Positions 6,881-15,245 of a stretch of DNA of 64,000 nucleotides are shown here, in pieces (within the stretch, counting starts at the first letter, position 1; each line of letters begins with the position of its first letter). Below the pieces are notes generated by a model that saw nothing but the letters and a program-made list of their open reading frames with translations, had not been told where the DNA came from and made no database searches. The DNA is taken from NCBI GenBank assembly GCA_019115385.1, contig DXDR01000080.1, positions 1-64,000 of the forward strand. Direction: 5' to 3'. The stretch is from Candidatus Mediterraneibacter avicola. GTDB taxonomy: Bacteria > Bacillota > Clostridia > Lachnospirales > Lachnospiraceae. Position numbers and translations under genes: made by a program.

Positions 6881-9319
6881 TTATTTTATTCCTTTTTTAA
6901 AGTGCCCCTGCGTATATTCAAAAGCAATCCTTCCAGAACTGCTTTTTTCGTCCATCTGTTCAAATAGCGACAAGATTTCCGGTATCTCTTTTCCCGTCTC
7001 CGTAGAGAACTGGATACGGAGCGCTTTCGGGGCAAGGCTTCGCAGCTGCGCTTCCTGGTTGCCAAGATAGACAGGGCATGTATCATATATGATGCTGTAA
7101 CAAGAATCACAGTAGTTTTTTACAGGATAACGGTTTTGAAACCGGTCCTCGATACAGATGATCCCGCTGCGTCTCCTGCATCTGGAAGCCGCGGCAGAGA
7201 TACACTGAGCCGATACCATGACCGGAAGCCGTCCATATACGATAAGTTCCGCAGAATCAAGCCCCAGTCCGGCCAATTCCTCTGCGCACAGTTCGACAGG
7301 AGCTGTAAAATCGGTAATTCCATATGTGGACCAGAACTGTTTTGCGCAGCGGTTGAACACATATAGATTATGGTCCAGAATTATATTTTTGTCAAATCCA
7401 CACTGCCGCAGCATCCAGACCTCTTCATAATTGCGGACTAAAACGCCGTCCTGGGGAAAAGCTGCAAAATCTTTTTGCATTCCTTCAAATCGTTCCCTTT
7501 CTTTTTTCCGGAATATGCGCGGCATAGCCGGATAGACCTGACAGCCCACGGAGCGGATTTTTTTCAGGATCTCCGCTGTTTTCTTATCCGAGTAAAAGTT
7601 TCCGTCCATATGGCATTCTGCATATACACGTCTGATCCGGCTGCCCGGATGGCATGCAAGATATTCACTGATCTGCACGAGCTGTTCCAACGTTTCCGCA
7701 AGCACAGTAAGCGCCGGGACGCCAAAGGGATTTCCATTGCCGGAGAGTTCCTGTTTTTCCGCGTCTGTGCAGCGGGACTCATCCTTATTTTTATTCAGAA
7801 CAGATCGGTTTTCCTTTCCATCCGCGCGGTAAAAGGCTGAGATCAGTTTCTGCCGCAGCCCGTCCAGGGCGGTTCTTCTCATCTGGTTCAGTTCCTGTAC
7901 GGGAAGGAACACGTCACCGTCCATACAGATTTCCAGAGTGCGGAAGCAAAAATCAGTCCCGCCGGTCTTTGCAAGTCTTTTTTTCACCTGTTCTGCATCA
8001 AGAGGGCGGTTTTCCGCTTTTTGTACATTGCAGGACGAATGCGCGGAAAAAGAACATCCTCTGCAGCTTACCTCCAGCACTGCAGGCTGCGAGCAGGCGA
8101 GGATCAGTCTTCCTTCCACACCGGCCTGCAGGTTTCCCTCAAGATATTTCTGCCGGAGAGACTGGATCAGGCTTTCATTTCGTATCCGCGGCAGTATGGC
8201 CCCCGGTTCTGCAGCCGCGCCTTTTTGGAGCAGAAAAGATATCGTATCGCCCTTTTTTATTCTGCAGCCCGCAGTATAGTTATTTTTTTTGCCTTTTCCG
8301 GTTTCGATCACATCTCCCGGATTTATGTCTGTGAGCGCTGTCCCTTCTATTTTCCTTCCACGGCAGCGATCCACTTTCAGCGCCGGCACGCCCGCATGGT
8401 TTGGCCTGTCAGGGCTGAGCATGCCGGAGCCGTTATGCTGTCTGTAATATCCTGTGTGAGAGCCTCCTCTATTATACAGATCCATGAGCATTTCCCGGTC
8501 TTCGACAGCCACCCGGAATCCCTCCCGGCCCTTTTCCAGATAAAGATCCGTATATCTGCGGTACACCGAAGTGACAGCCGCCACATATTCCGGTTTCTTC
8601 ATCCTTCCTTCAATCTTAAAAGAATCAATCCCCGCATCGACAAGATCCGGGATCAGTTCCAACGCGCACATATCTTTCAGACTCATATAATACTTCTGTC
8701 TCCCGCTTACCGTCCACGGAAGCCTGCAGGGCTGAGCGCACTGTCCCCGGTTTCCGCTGCGCCCTCCGATCATACTGCTCAGCAGGCACTGTCCGGAATA
8801 ACAGTAGCATAAGGCTCCGTGCACAAAGCATTCGATTTCCATATTCGTGTTCTGCCGGATCTGCCGGATCTCATCAAGCGACAGTTCTCTCGCCGGAACC
8901 ACCCGTTTTACTCCTGCCTCCTCCAGAAAAGAAGCGCCCGGGTAGCCTGTAACGGTCATCTGCGTGCTGGCATGAATTTCAAGTCCGGGAAAGCGCTCCC
9001 GTATATATTGCAGCACTCCCGCATCCTGGACGATCACAGCATCCAGTCCCCTTTCGTAGAGCGGCCGAAGATAGCCGTCCAGTTCTTCTGTCTCCCGGTC
9101 CTTGAGAAGCGTGTTGACCGTAAGATACAGACGTTTCCCGAAAAGATGGGCTTCCTCTATCGCCTGGATCAGTTCATCCCCGGAGAAATTATCCGCATAG
9201 GCTCTGGCTCCGAATCTGGACCCTCCGGCATAAACAGCGTCCGCTCCTGCGGCTATGGCAGCCCGAAAGCAGTCGTATGAACCTGCCGGCGCCAGAATTT
9301 CAACTGAACCGCTGATCAT
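6881..9319 (-). CDS. U32-family protein (RlhA/TrhP-like RNA hydroxylase) with DUF3656
   Basis: 812 residues from the ATG at 9319, preferred over an ATG ten codons upstream because AAGGAG lies six bases before it. The N-terminal domain (ILAPAGSYDCFRAAIAAGADAVY) and the U32 signature ECFVHGALCYCYSGQCLLSS followed by NRGQCAQPC are plain. The Cys residues there are the likely Fe-S ligands. A middle DUF3656 region follows, then a second barrel-like part with Cys-rich CDSCYSIIYDTCPVYL near the C-terminus. U32 members once called collagenases are now linked to prephenate-dependent hydroxylation of 23S rRNA (RlhA) or tRNA U34 (TrhP). The length and DUF3656 resemble RlhA, but the substrate is not proven. 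It lies 13 bases before the ftsW-like gene. Confidence 0.9.
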   Translation of the reverse strand: MISGSVEILAPAGSYDCFRAAIAAGADAVYAGGSRFGARAYADNFSGDELIQAIEEAHLFGKRLYLTVNTLLKDRETEELDGYLRPLYERGLDAVIVQDAGVLQYIRERFPGLEIHASTQMTVTGYPGASFLEEAGVKRVVPARELSLDEIRQIRQNTNMEIECFVHGALCYCYSGQCLLSSMIGGRSGNRGQCAQPCRLPWTVSGRQKYYMSLKDMCALELIPDLVDAGIDSFKIEGRMKKPEYVAAVTSVYRRYTDLYLEKGREGFRVAVEDREMLMDLYNRGGSHTGYYRQHNGSGMLSPDRPNHAGVPALKVDRCRGRKIEGTALTDINPGDVIETGKGKKNNYTAGCRIKKGDTISFLLQKGAAAEPGAILPRIRNESLIQSLRQKYLEGNLQAGVEGRLILACSQPAVLEVSCRGCSFSAHSSCNVQKAENRPLDAEQVKKRLAKTGGTDFCFRTLEICMDGDVFLPVQELNQMRRTALDGLRQKLISAFYRADGKENRSVLNKNKDESRCTDAEKQELSGNGNPFGVPALTVLAETLEQLVQISEYLACHPGSRIRRVYAECHMDGNFYSDKKTAEILKKIRSVGCQVYPAMPRIFRKKERERFEGMQKDFAAFPQDGVLVRNYEEVWMLRQCGFDKNIILDHNLYVFNRCAKQFWSTYGITDFTAPVELCAEELAGLGLDSAELIVYGRLPVMVSAQCISAAASRCRRRSGIICIEDRFQNRYPVKNYCDSCYSIIYDTCPVYLGNQEAQLRSLAPKALRIQFSTETGKEIPEILSLFEQMDEKSSSGRIAFEYTQGHFKKGIK

Positions 9320-9380
9320 AGTTTTCTCCTTCCTGTTTTTAACAGACATCCCTTCTGTAAAACTCCCATAACATGAAACA

Positions 9381-9399
9381 GGCTGTCGTTCTGACAGCC
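9381..9399 (-). terminator. Possible weak terminator hairpin between zapA and the U32 gene
   Basis: GGCTGTC (9381-9387) pairs with GACAGCC (9393-9399) around a five-base loop, nine bases after the zapA stop. The following minus-strand tract (TGTTTCATG) is only weakly T-rich, so partial read-through into the U32 gene is likely. Confidence 0.35.
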
Positions 9400-9408
9400 C
9401 TTCTGCAT

Positions 9409-9819
9409 TTACCTTCTCCGGTTTTTCATCTCGGTCTCCAGTTTGACGATCTGCATCTGGAGATCATTGTTTTCTTCCTTCATCTTCGCCAGCTCTTTTT
9501 CTACGTTTTCAAGCTTGATCTGTGCGGAGATCAGTTCGTGTTTCAGATCGTACATTTCTTTGTCTTTCAGCTCGATATCGCTCTCAAGTGAATCTCCCTG
9601 CTTTTTTGCCTTGAAATAATCGTCCGCAATATTCAATGCAAGGAGTACATTTCTCGTATCAGCGCTCTGTTTTCTGTAACCCTCGCTGTTTGCACATTCC
9701 GTTATCTTGTGATTCAGATAGGAAGATACTTTCTGCAGGTACTCCTCTCCTTCAAACCCGCTTAAGGTATAAACCTTTCCCCCTATTAATACTTCTGTAA
9801 AATGTTTTGCCGAACTCAT
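9409..9819 (-). CDS. zapA: Cell division protein ZapA
   Basis: 136 residues starting MSSAKHFTEVLIGGKVYTLSG after GAGGAGGATGCT. The N-terminal ZapA domain includes EEYLQKVSSYLNHKI and NVLLALNIADDYFKAKKQ. It is followed by a long charged coiled coil (about residues 78-132, heptad-rich ELKDKEMYDLKHEL and on). ZapA binds FtsZ polymers and stabilises the Z ring in the cytoplasm. It is longer than Bacillus ZapA (about 85 residues) because of the extended coiled coil, which is usual in clostridial members. It lies 137 bases after the ruvB stop and before the U32 gene. Confidence 0.92.
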   Translation of the reverse strand: MSSAKHFTEVLIGGKVYTLSGFEGEEYLQKVSSYLNHKITECANSEGYRKQSADTRNVLLALNIADDYFKAKKQGDSLESDIELKDKEMYDLKHELISAQIKLENVEKELAKMKEENNDLQMQIVKLETEMKNRRR

Positions 9820-9956
9820 AGCATCCTCCTCGCGTTTCTTATCTGCTATTATAAACTATTTGGAAGTAAAACCCAACAGTTTTTTCATGAAAACAAAGCC
9901 TTCCGGCCTGCAAAAAGAATATTTGCAGCATATCCGGGGCCGCAGGCATCCGCCGC

Positions 9957-10964
9957 TCACGCATCCCAATGAGGAGACGGGATCCCCAGATGGCGGTACG
10001 CCAGCTCTGTGACCACTCTTCCCCGGGGCGTGCGCTGGATAAAGCCGTTTTTGAGAAGATAGGGCTCATACACATCCTCCAGCGTTCCCGCGTCCTCCGA
10101 GACAGCTGCGGCCAGGGTATCAAGCCCCACAGGACCTCCCTGGAATTTTTCGATCATAGTGACCAGAATTCCCCGGTCGATGTGATCGAGGCCATATTTA
10201 TCCACGTCCAGAAGATCCAGGGCATAATTCGCCACTTCTTTTGTGATGGTCCCGTCATACTTGACCTGTGCAAAATCCCGGACCCGCTTCAGCAGACGGT
10301 TTGCAAGACGCGGTGTACCGCGGGAACGTCTCGCCAGCTCCAGAGCGCCTTCCTCCTCGATCTCAACATCCAGAACTCCTGCGGAGCGCAGTATAATGGT
10401 TTTAAGTTCATCATCGGTATAAAACTCAAGACGGTTTACCACCCCAAAGCGATCCCGAAGGGGCGCTGTGAGCATACCCGCCCGGGTGGTCGCGCCGACC
10501 AGCGTAAATTTGGGCAGATTCAGCCGGATAGATCTGGCTCCGGCCCCTTTTCCGATCATAATATCAATCGCATAATCCTCCATGGCGGGATAGAGGACCT
10601 CTTCTACCTGTCGGTTCAGCCGGTGAATCTCATCTACGAAAAGCACGTCGTTTTCCTGAAGACTGTTCAGGATCGCAGCCATCTCGCCCGGCTTTTCTAT
10701 GGCAGGACCTGATGTAACCTTCATATTCACTCCCATCTCGTTGGCAATGATCCCGGCCAGAGTCGTCTTACCCAGACCGGGAGGCCCATAAAAAAGCACA
10801 TGATCCAGAGGCTCTCCGCGTTCCTTTGCAGCCCGGATATAGATTTCAAGCGTCTGCTTGGTCTTTTCCTGTCCGATATATTCACTGAGGTAAAGCGGCC
10901 TCAGTTCCCCCTCTATCTTAACATCTTCCTCCAGATTTTCTGTTGTAATGATTCTTCTTCCCAT
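9957..10964 (-). CDS. ruvB: Holliday junction branch migration helicase RuvB
   Basis: 335 residues, the normal length. Walker A GPPGLGKT is at residues 60-67, Walker B DEIH at 111-114, and sensor 1 is in the GATTRAGML segment. The C-terminal winged helix ends [21 protein letters not shown]. RuvB is the AAA+ motor that drives branch migration of Holliday junctions bound by RuvA. The start at 10964 has AGGAAAACT upstream. It follows ruvA by 66 bases, the standard ruvA-ruvB order; no ruvC is nearby, as usual for Firmicutes. Confidence 0.98.
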   Translation of the reverse strand: MGRRIITTENLEEDVKIEGELRPLYLSEYIGQEKTKQTLEIYIRAAKERGEPLDHVLFYGPPGLGKTTLAGIIANEMGVNMKVTSGPAIEKPGEMAAILNSLQENDVLFVDEIHRLNRQVEEVLYPAMEDYAIDIMIGKGAGARSIRLNLPKFTLVGATTRAGMLTAPLRDRFGVVNRLEFYTDDELKTIILRSAGVLDVEIEEEGALELARRSRGTPRLANRLLKRVRDFAQVKYDGTITKEVANYALDLLDVDKYGLDHIDRGILVTMIEKFQGGPVGLDTLAAAVSEDAGTLEDVYEPYLLKNGFIQRTPRGRVVTELAYRHLGIPSPHWDA

Positions 10965-11030
10965 AGTTTTCCTCTGTCCTGCTCTGCAGCGGAGCGATAA
11001 ATTGCCGGCTGTGCGGCACTGCTGAAAGTA

Positions 11031-11642
11031 TTAAAAAAGATATTTCAGGGCTTCTTTGAGCAGATTTTCCACAGTTTCACACTCCGGTGAAGCCTTCTTG
11101 ACCGCCTTCATACTCTCTGTACTTCCATATCCCAATGCAACAAGCGCCTGGACCGCTTCCGCCTGAATGCCTTCTTCGCCATGGCCGTCTGCGTTCGCTC
11201 CCGTACTGTCTCCCTCAGCGGCATGGGCCAGCATATCCTCGATATTTACTTTGTCTTTAAGTTCCACGATCAGTTTTTCCGCTGTCTTTTTTCCAATTCC
11301 AGGCGCTGCAGAAATTGCTTTGGCATCGCCTGACATGACGGCAAAACGCAGTTCGTCGGGACTCATGGATGATAAAATGTTAAGCCCTCCTTTGGGGCCG
11401 ATCCCGCTGACTCCGATCACCAGCCTGAAAATCTCAAGGTCATCCCTGGTAAGGAAGCCAAAAAGCTGCATCGCGTCCTCGCGGACGCTGAAATATGTAT
11501 ATATTTTCACTTCATTTCCAGGCTGTGGCAGCATAGAAAGAGCCTGATTCGGCATATAAATGCCATATCCTATGCCCCCTGCTTCGACAATAGCTTTCTG
11601 CTCTTCCACTGAGGCCAGCCTGCCTCTGATATAGGAAATCAT
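11031..11642 (-). CDS. ruvA: Holliday junction DNA helicase subunit RuvA
   Basis: 203 residues. The N-terminal OB fold (MISYIRGRLASVEEQKAIVEAGG) is followed by two helix-hairpin-helix motifs (FRLVIGVSGIGPKGGLNILS and ISAAPGIGKKTAEKLIVELKDK). An acidic, flexible linker leads to a C-terminal domain III (EAVQALVALGYGSTESMKAVKKA) that contacts RuvB. A tetramer of RuvA holds the four-way junction and recruits RuvB, encoded next. Length and motifs are normal. Confidence 0.98.
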   Translation of the reverse strand: MISYIRGRLASVEEQKAIVEAGGIGYGIYMPNQALSMLPQPGNEVKIYTYFSVREDAMQLFGFLTRDDLEIFRLVIGVSGIGPKGGLNILSSMSPDELRFAVMSGDAKAISAAPGIGKKTAEKLIVELKDKVNIEDMLAHAAEGDSTGANADGHGEEGIQAEAVQALVALGYGSTESMKAVKKASPECETVENLLKEALKYLF

Positions 11643-11712
11643 ATTTTTATCTCTCTCCCGTTCGTTTTATTATTTTAACCGGTTTCTCCTGCAGCCTATG
11701 TTTCACGATGTG

Positions 11713-12216
11713 TCACTTCAATGAAATAGATTCAATCCGTTTCAGCAGTTCACGTCCGGCCGCACCGATAAAGGCTCCGGTAAGCAGCCCGGCGATCAGC
11801 AGTGCAGGGAGGTAATATCCTACCGCATATGTCTCTACCACGAGCATGGCCATGATGAGCTGCCCGATATTATGGCTCACCCCGCCCGCCATACTGACTC
11901 CGATCACACTGAAAGTTCCCGTCTTTTTCAGAGCCGCCATCACTGTCACGCTGAGCAGCCCTCCTGCCAGACTGTAAAGAATTCCAAACAGGTTTCCAAA
12001 CAGAAAGCCTGCCAGAACGACCCGTACAACAGATAAAAGCAGCGCTTCTCTCCAGTCCGTTTTATACAGTACAATGACCGTCACCAGATTTGCCAGTCCC
12101 AGCTTTGCGCCCGGAATTCCGAAATTAACCGGAATCAGAAGTTCTATATAGCTGAAGATCAGCGCAAGTGCAGTAAAAACGCCGAAAACAGCTACCCTGT
12201 TCCCAACCTTTCTCAC
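11713..12216 (-). CDS. Gx-transporter / heptaprenyl diphosphate synthase component I-like membrane protein
   Basis: 167 residues from the GTG at 12216, chosen for AGAAGGTG seven bases upstream. A GTG at 12246 overlapping the NusG-II stop is the alternative and would add ten residues. Five to six hydrophobic segments are visible, including VFGVFTALALIFSYIELLIP, then NFGIPGAKLGLANLVTVIVL and GGVSHNIGQLIMAMLVVETY. This is the Gx/HpreDP-synthase-I family (PF07456), an ECF-S-like small integral membrane fold of unproven substrate. It lies behind a NusG-domain-II gene and next to apbE and rnf, a recurring Firmicute association that suggests a flavin or redox link. Confidence 0.85.
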   Translation of the reverse strand: MRKVGNRVAVFGVFTALALIFSYIELLIPVNFGIPGAKLGLANLVTVIVLYKTDWREALLLSVVRVVLAGFLFGNLFGILYSLAGGLLSVTVMAALKKTGTFSVIGVSMAGGVSHNIGQLIMAMLVVETYAVGYYLPALLIAGLLTGAFIGAAGRELLKRIESISLK

Positions 12217-12242
12217 TTGTACACCTTCTTTCCCCAAAATAG

Positions 12243-12599
12243 TCACTGTGTCACTGCGTCTACCTCGGAGGACCGTCCGCTTTCTATTGTTACTACGACC
12301 TCGTTCGGCAGGCAGATGATGCTTTCCCCATTCCTGGAAATTTCTGTGTGATGAACGCATATCTGATCCGGGCAGTCCGCCCACTCCATCTCTACAGCTC
12401 CGTTTTTAATTGCCAGACGGTTCGTATCTCCTATCCGAACTGTTCTTTCTTCGGACAGGCTGTATGTGCCGTATTCTTCTCCGTCTACAGAAACAATAAC
12501 CCTTCCTCCGCTCTCTTGTCCTCCGAAATAGCGGAAAACAAGCACAGCCGCACAGATGAGGACAACGCAGCCCGCCAGTATCCAGTCATTTTTCTTCAT
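12243..12599 (-). CDS. NusG domain II-containing membrane-anchored protein
   Basis: 118 residues from the ATG at 12599 (GAAGAGGTACGAAA upstream); an upstream in-frame ATG lacks a ribosome site. One N-terminal transmembrane helix (WILAGCVVLICAAVLVF) precedes an extracellular NusG_II-like beta domain. The segment EWADCPDQICVHHTEI carries two Cys and two His that could bind metal or form a disulfide, and the end is SIICLPNEVVVTIES. These proteins are not transcription factors. They recur next to ApbE and Gx transporter genes, but their function is unknown. The gene is divergent from apbE, with its own promoter at 12622-12650. Confidence 0.85.
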   Translation of the reverse strand: MKKNDWILAGCVVLICAAVLVFRYFGGQESGGRVIVSVDGEEYGTYSLSEERTVRIGDTNRLAIKNGAVEMEWADCPDQICVHHTEISRNGESIICLPNEVVVTIESGRSSEVDAVTQ

Positions 12600-12621
12600 T
12601 TTCGTACCTCTTCCGTCAAAT

Positions 12622-12650
12622 ATCATAGCATACCCGTTCCTATTGTGCAA
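12622..12650 (-). promoter_or_regulatory. Promoter of NusG-II/Gx operon
   Basis: On the minus strand TTGCAC (12650-12645) and TATGAT (12627-12622) are separated by 17 bases, about 22 bases upstream of the ATG at 12599. The downstream gene spacing implies a short leader. Confidence 0.6.
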
Positions 12651-12706
12651 CCACATGTTCGACCGCCGTGTTCAGGCCTGTCTGCCGGGATCTGCGCATT
12701 CGCGGG

Positions 12707-12735
12707 TTGTGATTTGTCCGATAACCAGATATAAT
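12707..12735 (+). promoter_or_regulatory. Promoter of apbE
   Basis: TTGTGA (12707-12712) and a perfect TATAAT (12730-12735) are separated by 17 bases, 22 bases before the apbE start. It is divergent from the NusG-II promoter. Confidence 0.68.
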
Positions 12736-12757
12736 AAGGCAGGAAAGGAACGATAAA

Positions 12758-13750
12758 ATGAAGAAAATATTTTCACTTTTTTCAGCAGCGGCTCTTATGT
12801 TTTCGTTTACAGCATGCAGCGGACCTGTAAAGTCCGAACCACAGACTATGACCGGAATGTATTTTGATACCGTCGTAACGGTAGAAGCCTGGGGCGCTGA
12901 TCAGGATGTAATGGATCATTGCAGAGAATTATGCGAATACTATGAACAGCTCCTGAGCGCCCATATAGAAACCAGTGAGGTTTCCGCCATTAACCGGGCG
13001 AAAGGGCAGCCGGTCACTGTATCGGAAGATACAGCAGAAGTGATCGAACTGGGATGCCGTTTCGGCGAACTCTCCGGCGGAAAGTTTGATATTACGATCG
13101 CAGCAGCCAGCAGCCTCTGGGATTTCCATGACAGTGAATCTCCCCGGCTTCCAGACGCCCAGACGCTCCAGGAAGCAGTGTCCCATATAGATTATCGCTG
13201 TGTTCAAGTGGACGGATGTACTGTAACGCTGACTGACCCGGCCGCCCGGCTAGACCTGGGAGGCATCGCTAAAGGCTATATTGCTGACCGGATAAAGGAA
13301 TATCTGGAGAGCGAAGGAATCGGTCACGCCCTGATCAACCTGGGAGGCAATATGCTGGCTGTAGGAGGAAAGTATGACGGATCAGACTTCCGCATCGGCA
13401 TACAGAAGCCTTTTGCAGAAAGCGGAACAATTCTTGCTTCCCTTCAGATATCCGGCCAGTCGGTCGTATCTTCCGGAAATTATGAACGATATTTTGAACA
13501 GGACGGGATGATCTACCATCATATCCTGGATCCCGCCACCGGTTATCCGGCGGATACCGGACTGTACCAGGTGACCGTCATCTCTGACAGTTCTGCACAA
13601 GGAGACGCTCTTAGCACGACTTGCTTCCTTCTCGGACTGGATAAAGGCATGGAACTGATCCAGAGCCTGGACGGTGTGGAAGCAATTTTTGTGACAACTG
13701 ATATGAAAATCCATACGACCAGCGATAATATCCCTCTGGAAATTCTGTAG
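12758..13750 (+). CDS. apbE: FAD:protein FMN transferase ApbE (lipoprotein)
   Basis: 330 residues with a lipoprotein signal (MKKIFSLFSAAALMFSFTAC, lipobox Cys20), so it is anchored outside the membrane. The ApbE motifs are present: LDLGGIAKGYIAD, INLGGNMLAVGG, the ILDPATGYP loop and GDALSTTCFLLG near the C-terminus. ApbE moves FMN from FAD onto a Thr of target flavoproteins, using Mg. The likely targets are RnfG (SGATITTS) and RnfD (TGATPLA), encoded by the adjacent minus-strand operon. This is the only gene on the plus strand in this part; it has its own promoter and a strong terminator. Confidence 0.95.
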   Translation: MKKIFSLFSAAALMFSFTACSGPVKSEPQTMTGMYFDTVVTVEAWGADQDVMDHCRELCEYYEQLLSAHIETSEVSAINRAKGQPVTVSEDTAEVIELGCRFGELSGGKFDITIAAASSLWDFHDSESPRLPDAQTLQEAVSHIDYRCVQVDGCTVTLTDPAARLDLGGIAKGYIADRIKEYLESEGIGHALINLGGNMLAVGGKYDGSDFRIGIQKPFAESGTILASLQISGQSVVSSGNYERYFEQDGMIYHHILDPATGYPADTGLYQVTVISDSSAQGDALSTTCFLLGLDKGMELIQSLDGVEAIFVTTDMKIHTTSDNIPLEIL

Positions 13751-13777
13751 ATCGGTCTTCAGATTTTCCGGCATATA

Positions 13778-13828
13778 CAGAGCGGGCAGCTCTCCCCAAG
13801 GAGGGCCGCCCGCTCTGTTTCCTTTTTA
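13778..13828 (+). terminator. Terminator of apbE
   Basis: A 10-bp stem (CAGAGCGGGC at 13778-13787 with 13808-13817), an inner CTCC/GGAG pairing, and then TTTCCTTTTT. It is 28 bases after the apbE stop. On the opposite strand there is no T-tract behind the hairpin, so it does not clearly serve the rnf operon. Confidence 0.85.
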
Positions 13829-13837
13829 CAGCTCTGG

Positions 13838-14641
13838 TCACACCTCGTGCACTGTTATGACCTTCCTCGGACATTTCTGGGCACATACGCCGCAGTTTGT
13901 ACATTTTTCCGGGTCAATGTGAGCCAGAAAGTTATTCACAGTGATCGCCTGCGCCTCGCAGTTTTTTTCACAAAGCCGGCAGCCGATACACCCTGTTTCA
14001 CATACTTCCATCAGTGCCTTTCCCTTGTCATTGGAGCCGCACTGTACGGCTGTCCTCTGCTTATAGGGAATCAGTTCGATCAGATGTTTCGGGCAGACAT
14101 CCACGCATCTGCCGCAGGCCTTGCAGGCCTCTCTGTCTACCACGGCAATCCCGTCAATAATATGGATCGCGTCAAACGGACATACTTCCACACAGGATCC
14201 ATATCCCAGACAGCCATATGCGCAGCCCTTGGCGCCACCGTCCTGCATCTGGGATGCCATGATGCAGTCTCTGATCCCTGAATATTCATATTCCGTTTTC
14301 GCTTTTTCACAAGTACCTGCGCATTTTACAAACGCGGTCCTGCGCTCCTGGACCGATACTTCAGCGCCCATGATCTCTGCGATCGTTTCCGCCACAGGAG
14401 CCCCGCCTACCGGACAGGCGCCTGTCTCCGCCTCCCCGGCCACGATCGCGGCAGCCAGCCCTGAGCAGCCGGCATATCCGCAGCCTCCGCAGTTATTTCC
14501 CGGAAGCGCATCCAGAACAGCTTCCCATCTCTCATCTGTCTCTACGGCAAATTTCTTTCCTGAGATTCCAAGGAAAACACCGATAAACAGTCCTGTGCCG
14601 CCCACGATAAGAGCCGCCAAAAGAATTCCTGTCATACTCAT
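13838..14641 (-). CDS. rnfB: Rnf complex subunit RnfB (ferredoxin-like)
   Basis: 267 residues from the ATG at 14641, nine bases after AGGAGG; a GTG three codons upstream touches the ribosome site and is less likely. One N-terminal membrane helix (GILLAALIVGGTGLFIGVF) is followed by the NNCGGCGYAGC [4Fe-4S] module. Further clusters follow: CLGYGSCVEVCPFDAI, CKACGRCVDVCP, CIGCRLCEKNC and CTNCGVCAQKCP. RnfB accepts electrons from ferredoxin and passes them to the membrane part of the Rnf pump. It is the last gene of rnfCDGEAB, 13 bases after rnfA. Confidence 0.97.
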   Translation of the reverse strand: MSMTGILLAALIVGGTGLFIGVFLGISGKKFAVETDERWEAVLDALPGNNCGGCGYAGCSGLAAAIVAGEAETGACPVGGAPVAETIAEIMGAEVSVQERRTAFVKCAGTCEKAKTEYEYSGIRDCIMASQMQDGGAKGCAYGCLGYGSCVEVCPFDAIHIIDGIAVVDREACKACGRCVDVCPKHLIELIPYKQRTAVQCGSNDKGKALMEVCETGCIGCRLCEKNCEAQAITVNNFLAHIDPEKCTNCGVCAQKCPRKVITVHEV

Positions 14642-14654
14642 ATCCGACACCCTC

Positions 14655-15245
14655 CTATATCAAGCCTGCGAATCCAAAGAACGCGATCGCCATCAGTCCT
14701 GCCGTCACAAGAACGATAGGCGTTCCCTGAAAAGACTCTGTAATATCATTGTGTTCGATCTTTTCTCTGATGCCTGCCATGAGAACGATCGCCACCAGGA
14801 AACCGACCGCTGTGGCGAAGCCGTTTACAACGCCGGTAAGAAGGCCATAGCCATCCTGGACATTCGTCAGGGCCACACCCAGCACAGCACAGTTGGTCGT
14901 GATCAGTGGAAGATATACGCCCAGCGCGCTGTACAGCGGCGGCATGACTTTTTTCAAAAACATTTCGACAAACTGGACCAGTGCAGCAATGACAAGAATG
15001 AATACAATAGTATTCAGATATTCCAGCTCACCACCCATAATATTAGGATTGCCGAGTATGTATTTGTAGATCAGGCCGGTCACAAAAGAAGAAATGGTGA
15101 TGACAAACACCACTGCCCCGCCCATTCCGGCCGCAGTCTTCACATTTTTTGAAACACCGAGGAACGGGCATATTCCAAGAAACTGGCTTAATACCACGTT
15201 ATTTACGAAGGCTGAGCCGACTGCGATCAGCAATAATTCCTGCAT
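14655..15245 (-). CDS. rnfA: Rnf complex membrane subunit RnfA
   Basis: 196 residues with six transmembrane segments, homologous to RnfE. The conserved Cys-containing half-helices are VLSQFLGICPFLG and PLITTNCAVLGVAL, which hold the shared [2Fe-2S] site between RnfA and RnfE in the membrane. The N-terminal MQELLLIAVGSAFVNNVV is typical. The gene abuts rnfE with no spacer, so translation is coupled. Confidence 0.97.
   Translation of the reverse strand: MQELLLIAVGSAFVNNVVLSQFLGICPFLGVSKNVKTAAGMGGAVVFVITISSFVTGLIYKYILGNPNIMGGELEYLNTIVFILVIAALVQFVEMFLKKVMPPLYSALGVYLPLITTNCAVLGVALTNVQDGYGLLTGVVNGFATAVGFLVAIVLMAGIREKIEHNDITESFQGTPIVLVTAGLMAIAFFGFAGLI

Noticed and set aside
9319-9349. The upstream ATG of the U32 gene at 9349
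   Set aside because: The ATG at 9319 has AAGGAG at ideal spacing, while the one at 9349 has its purine tract touching the start codon.
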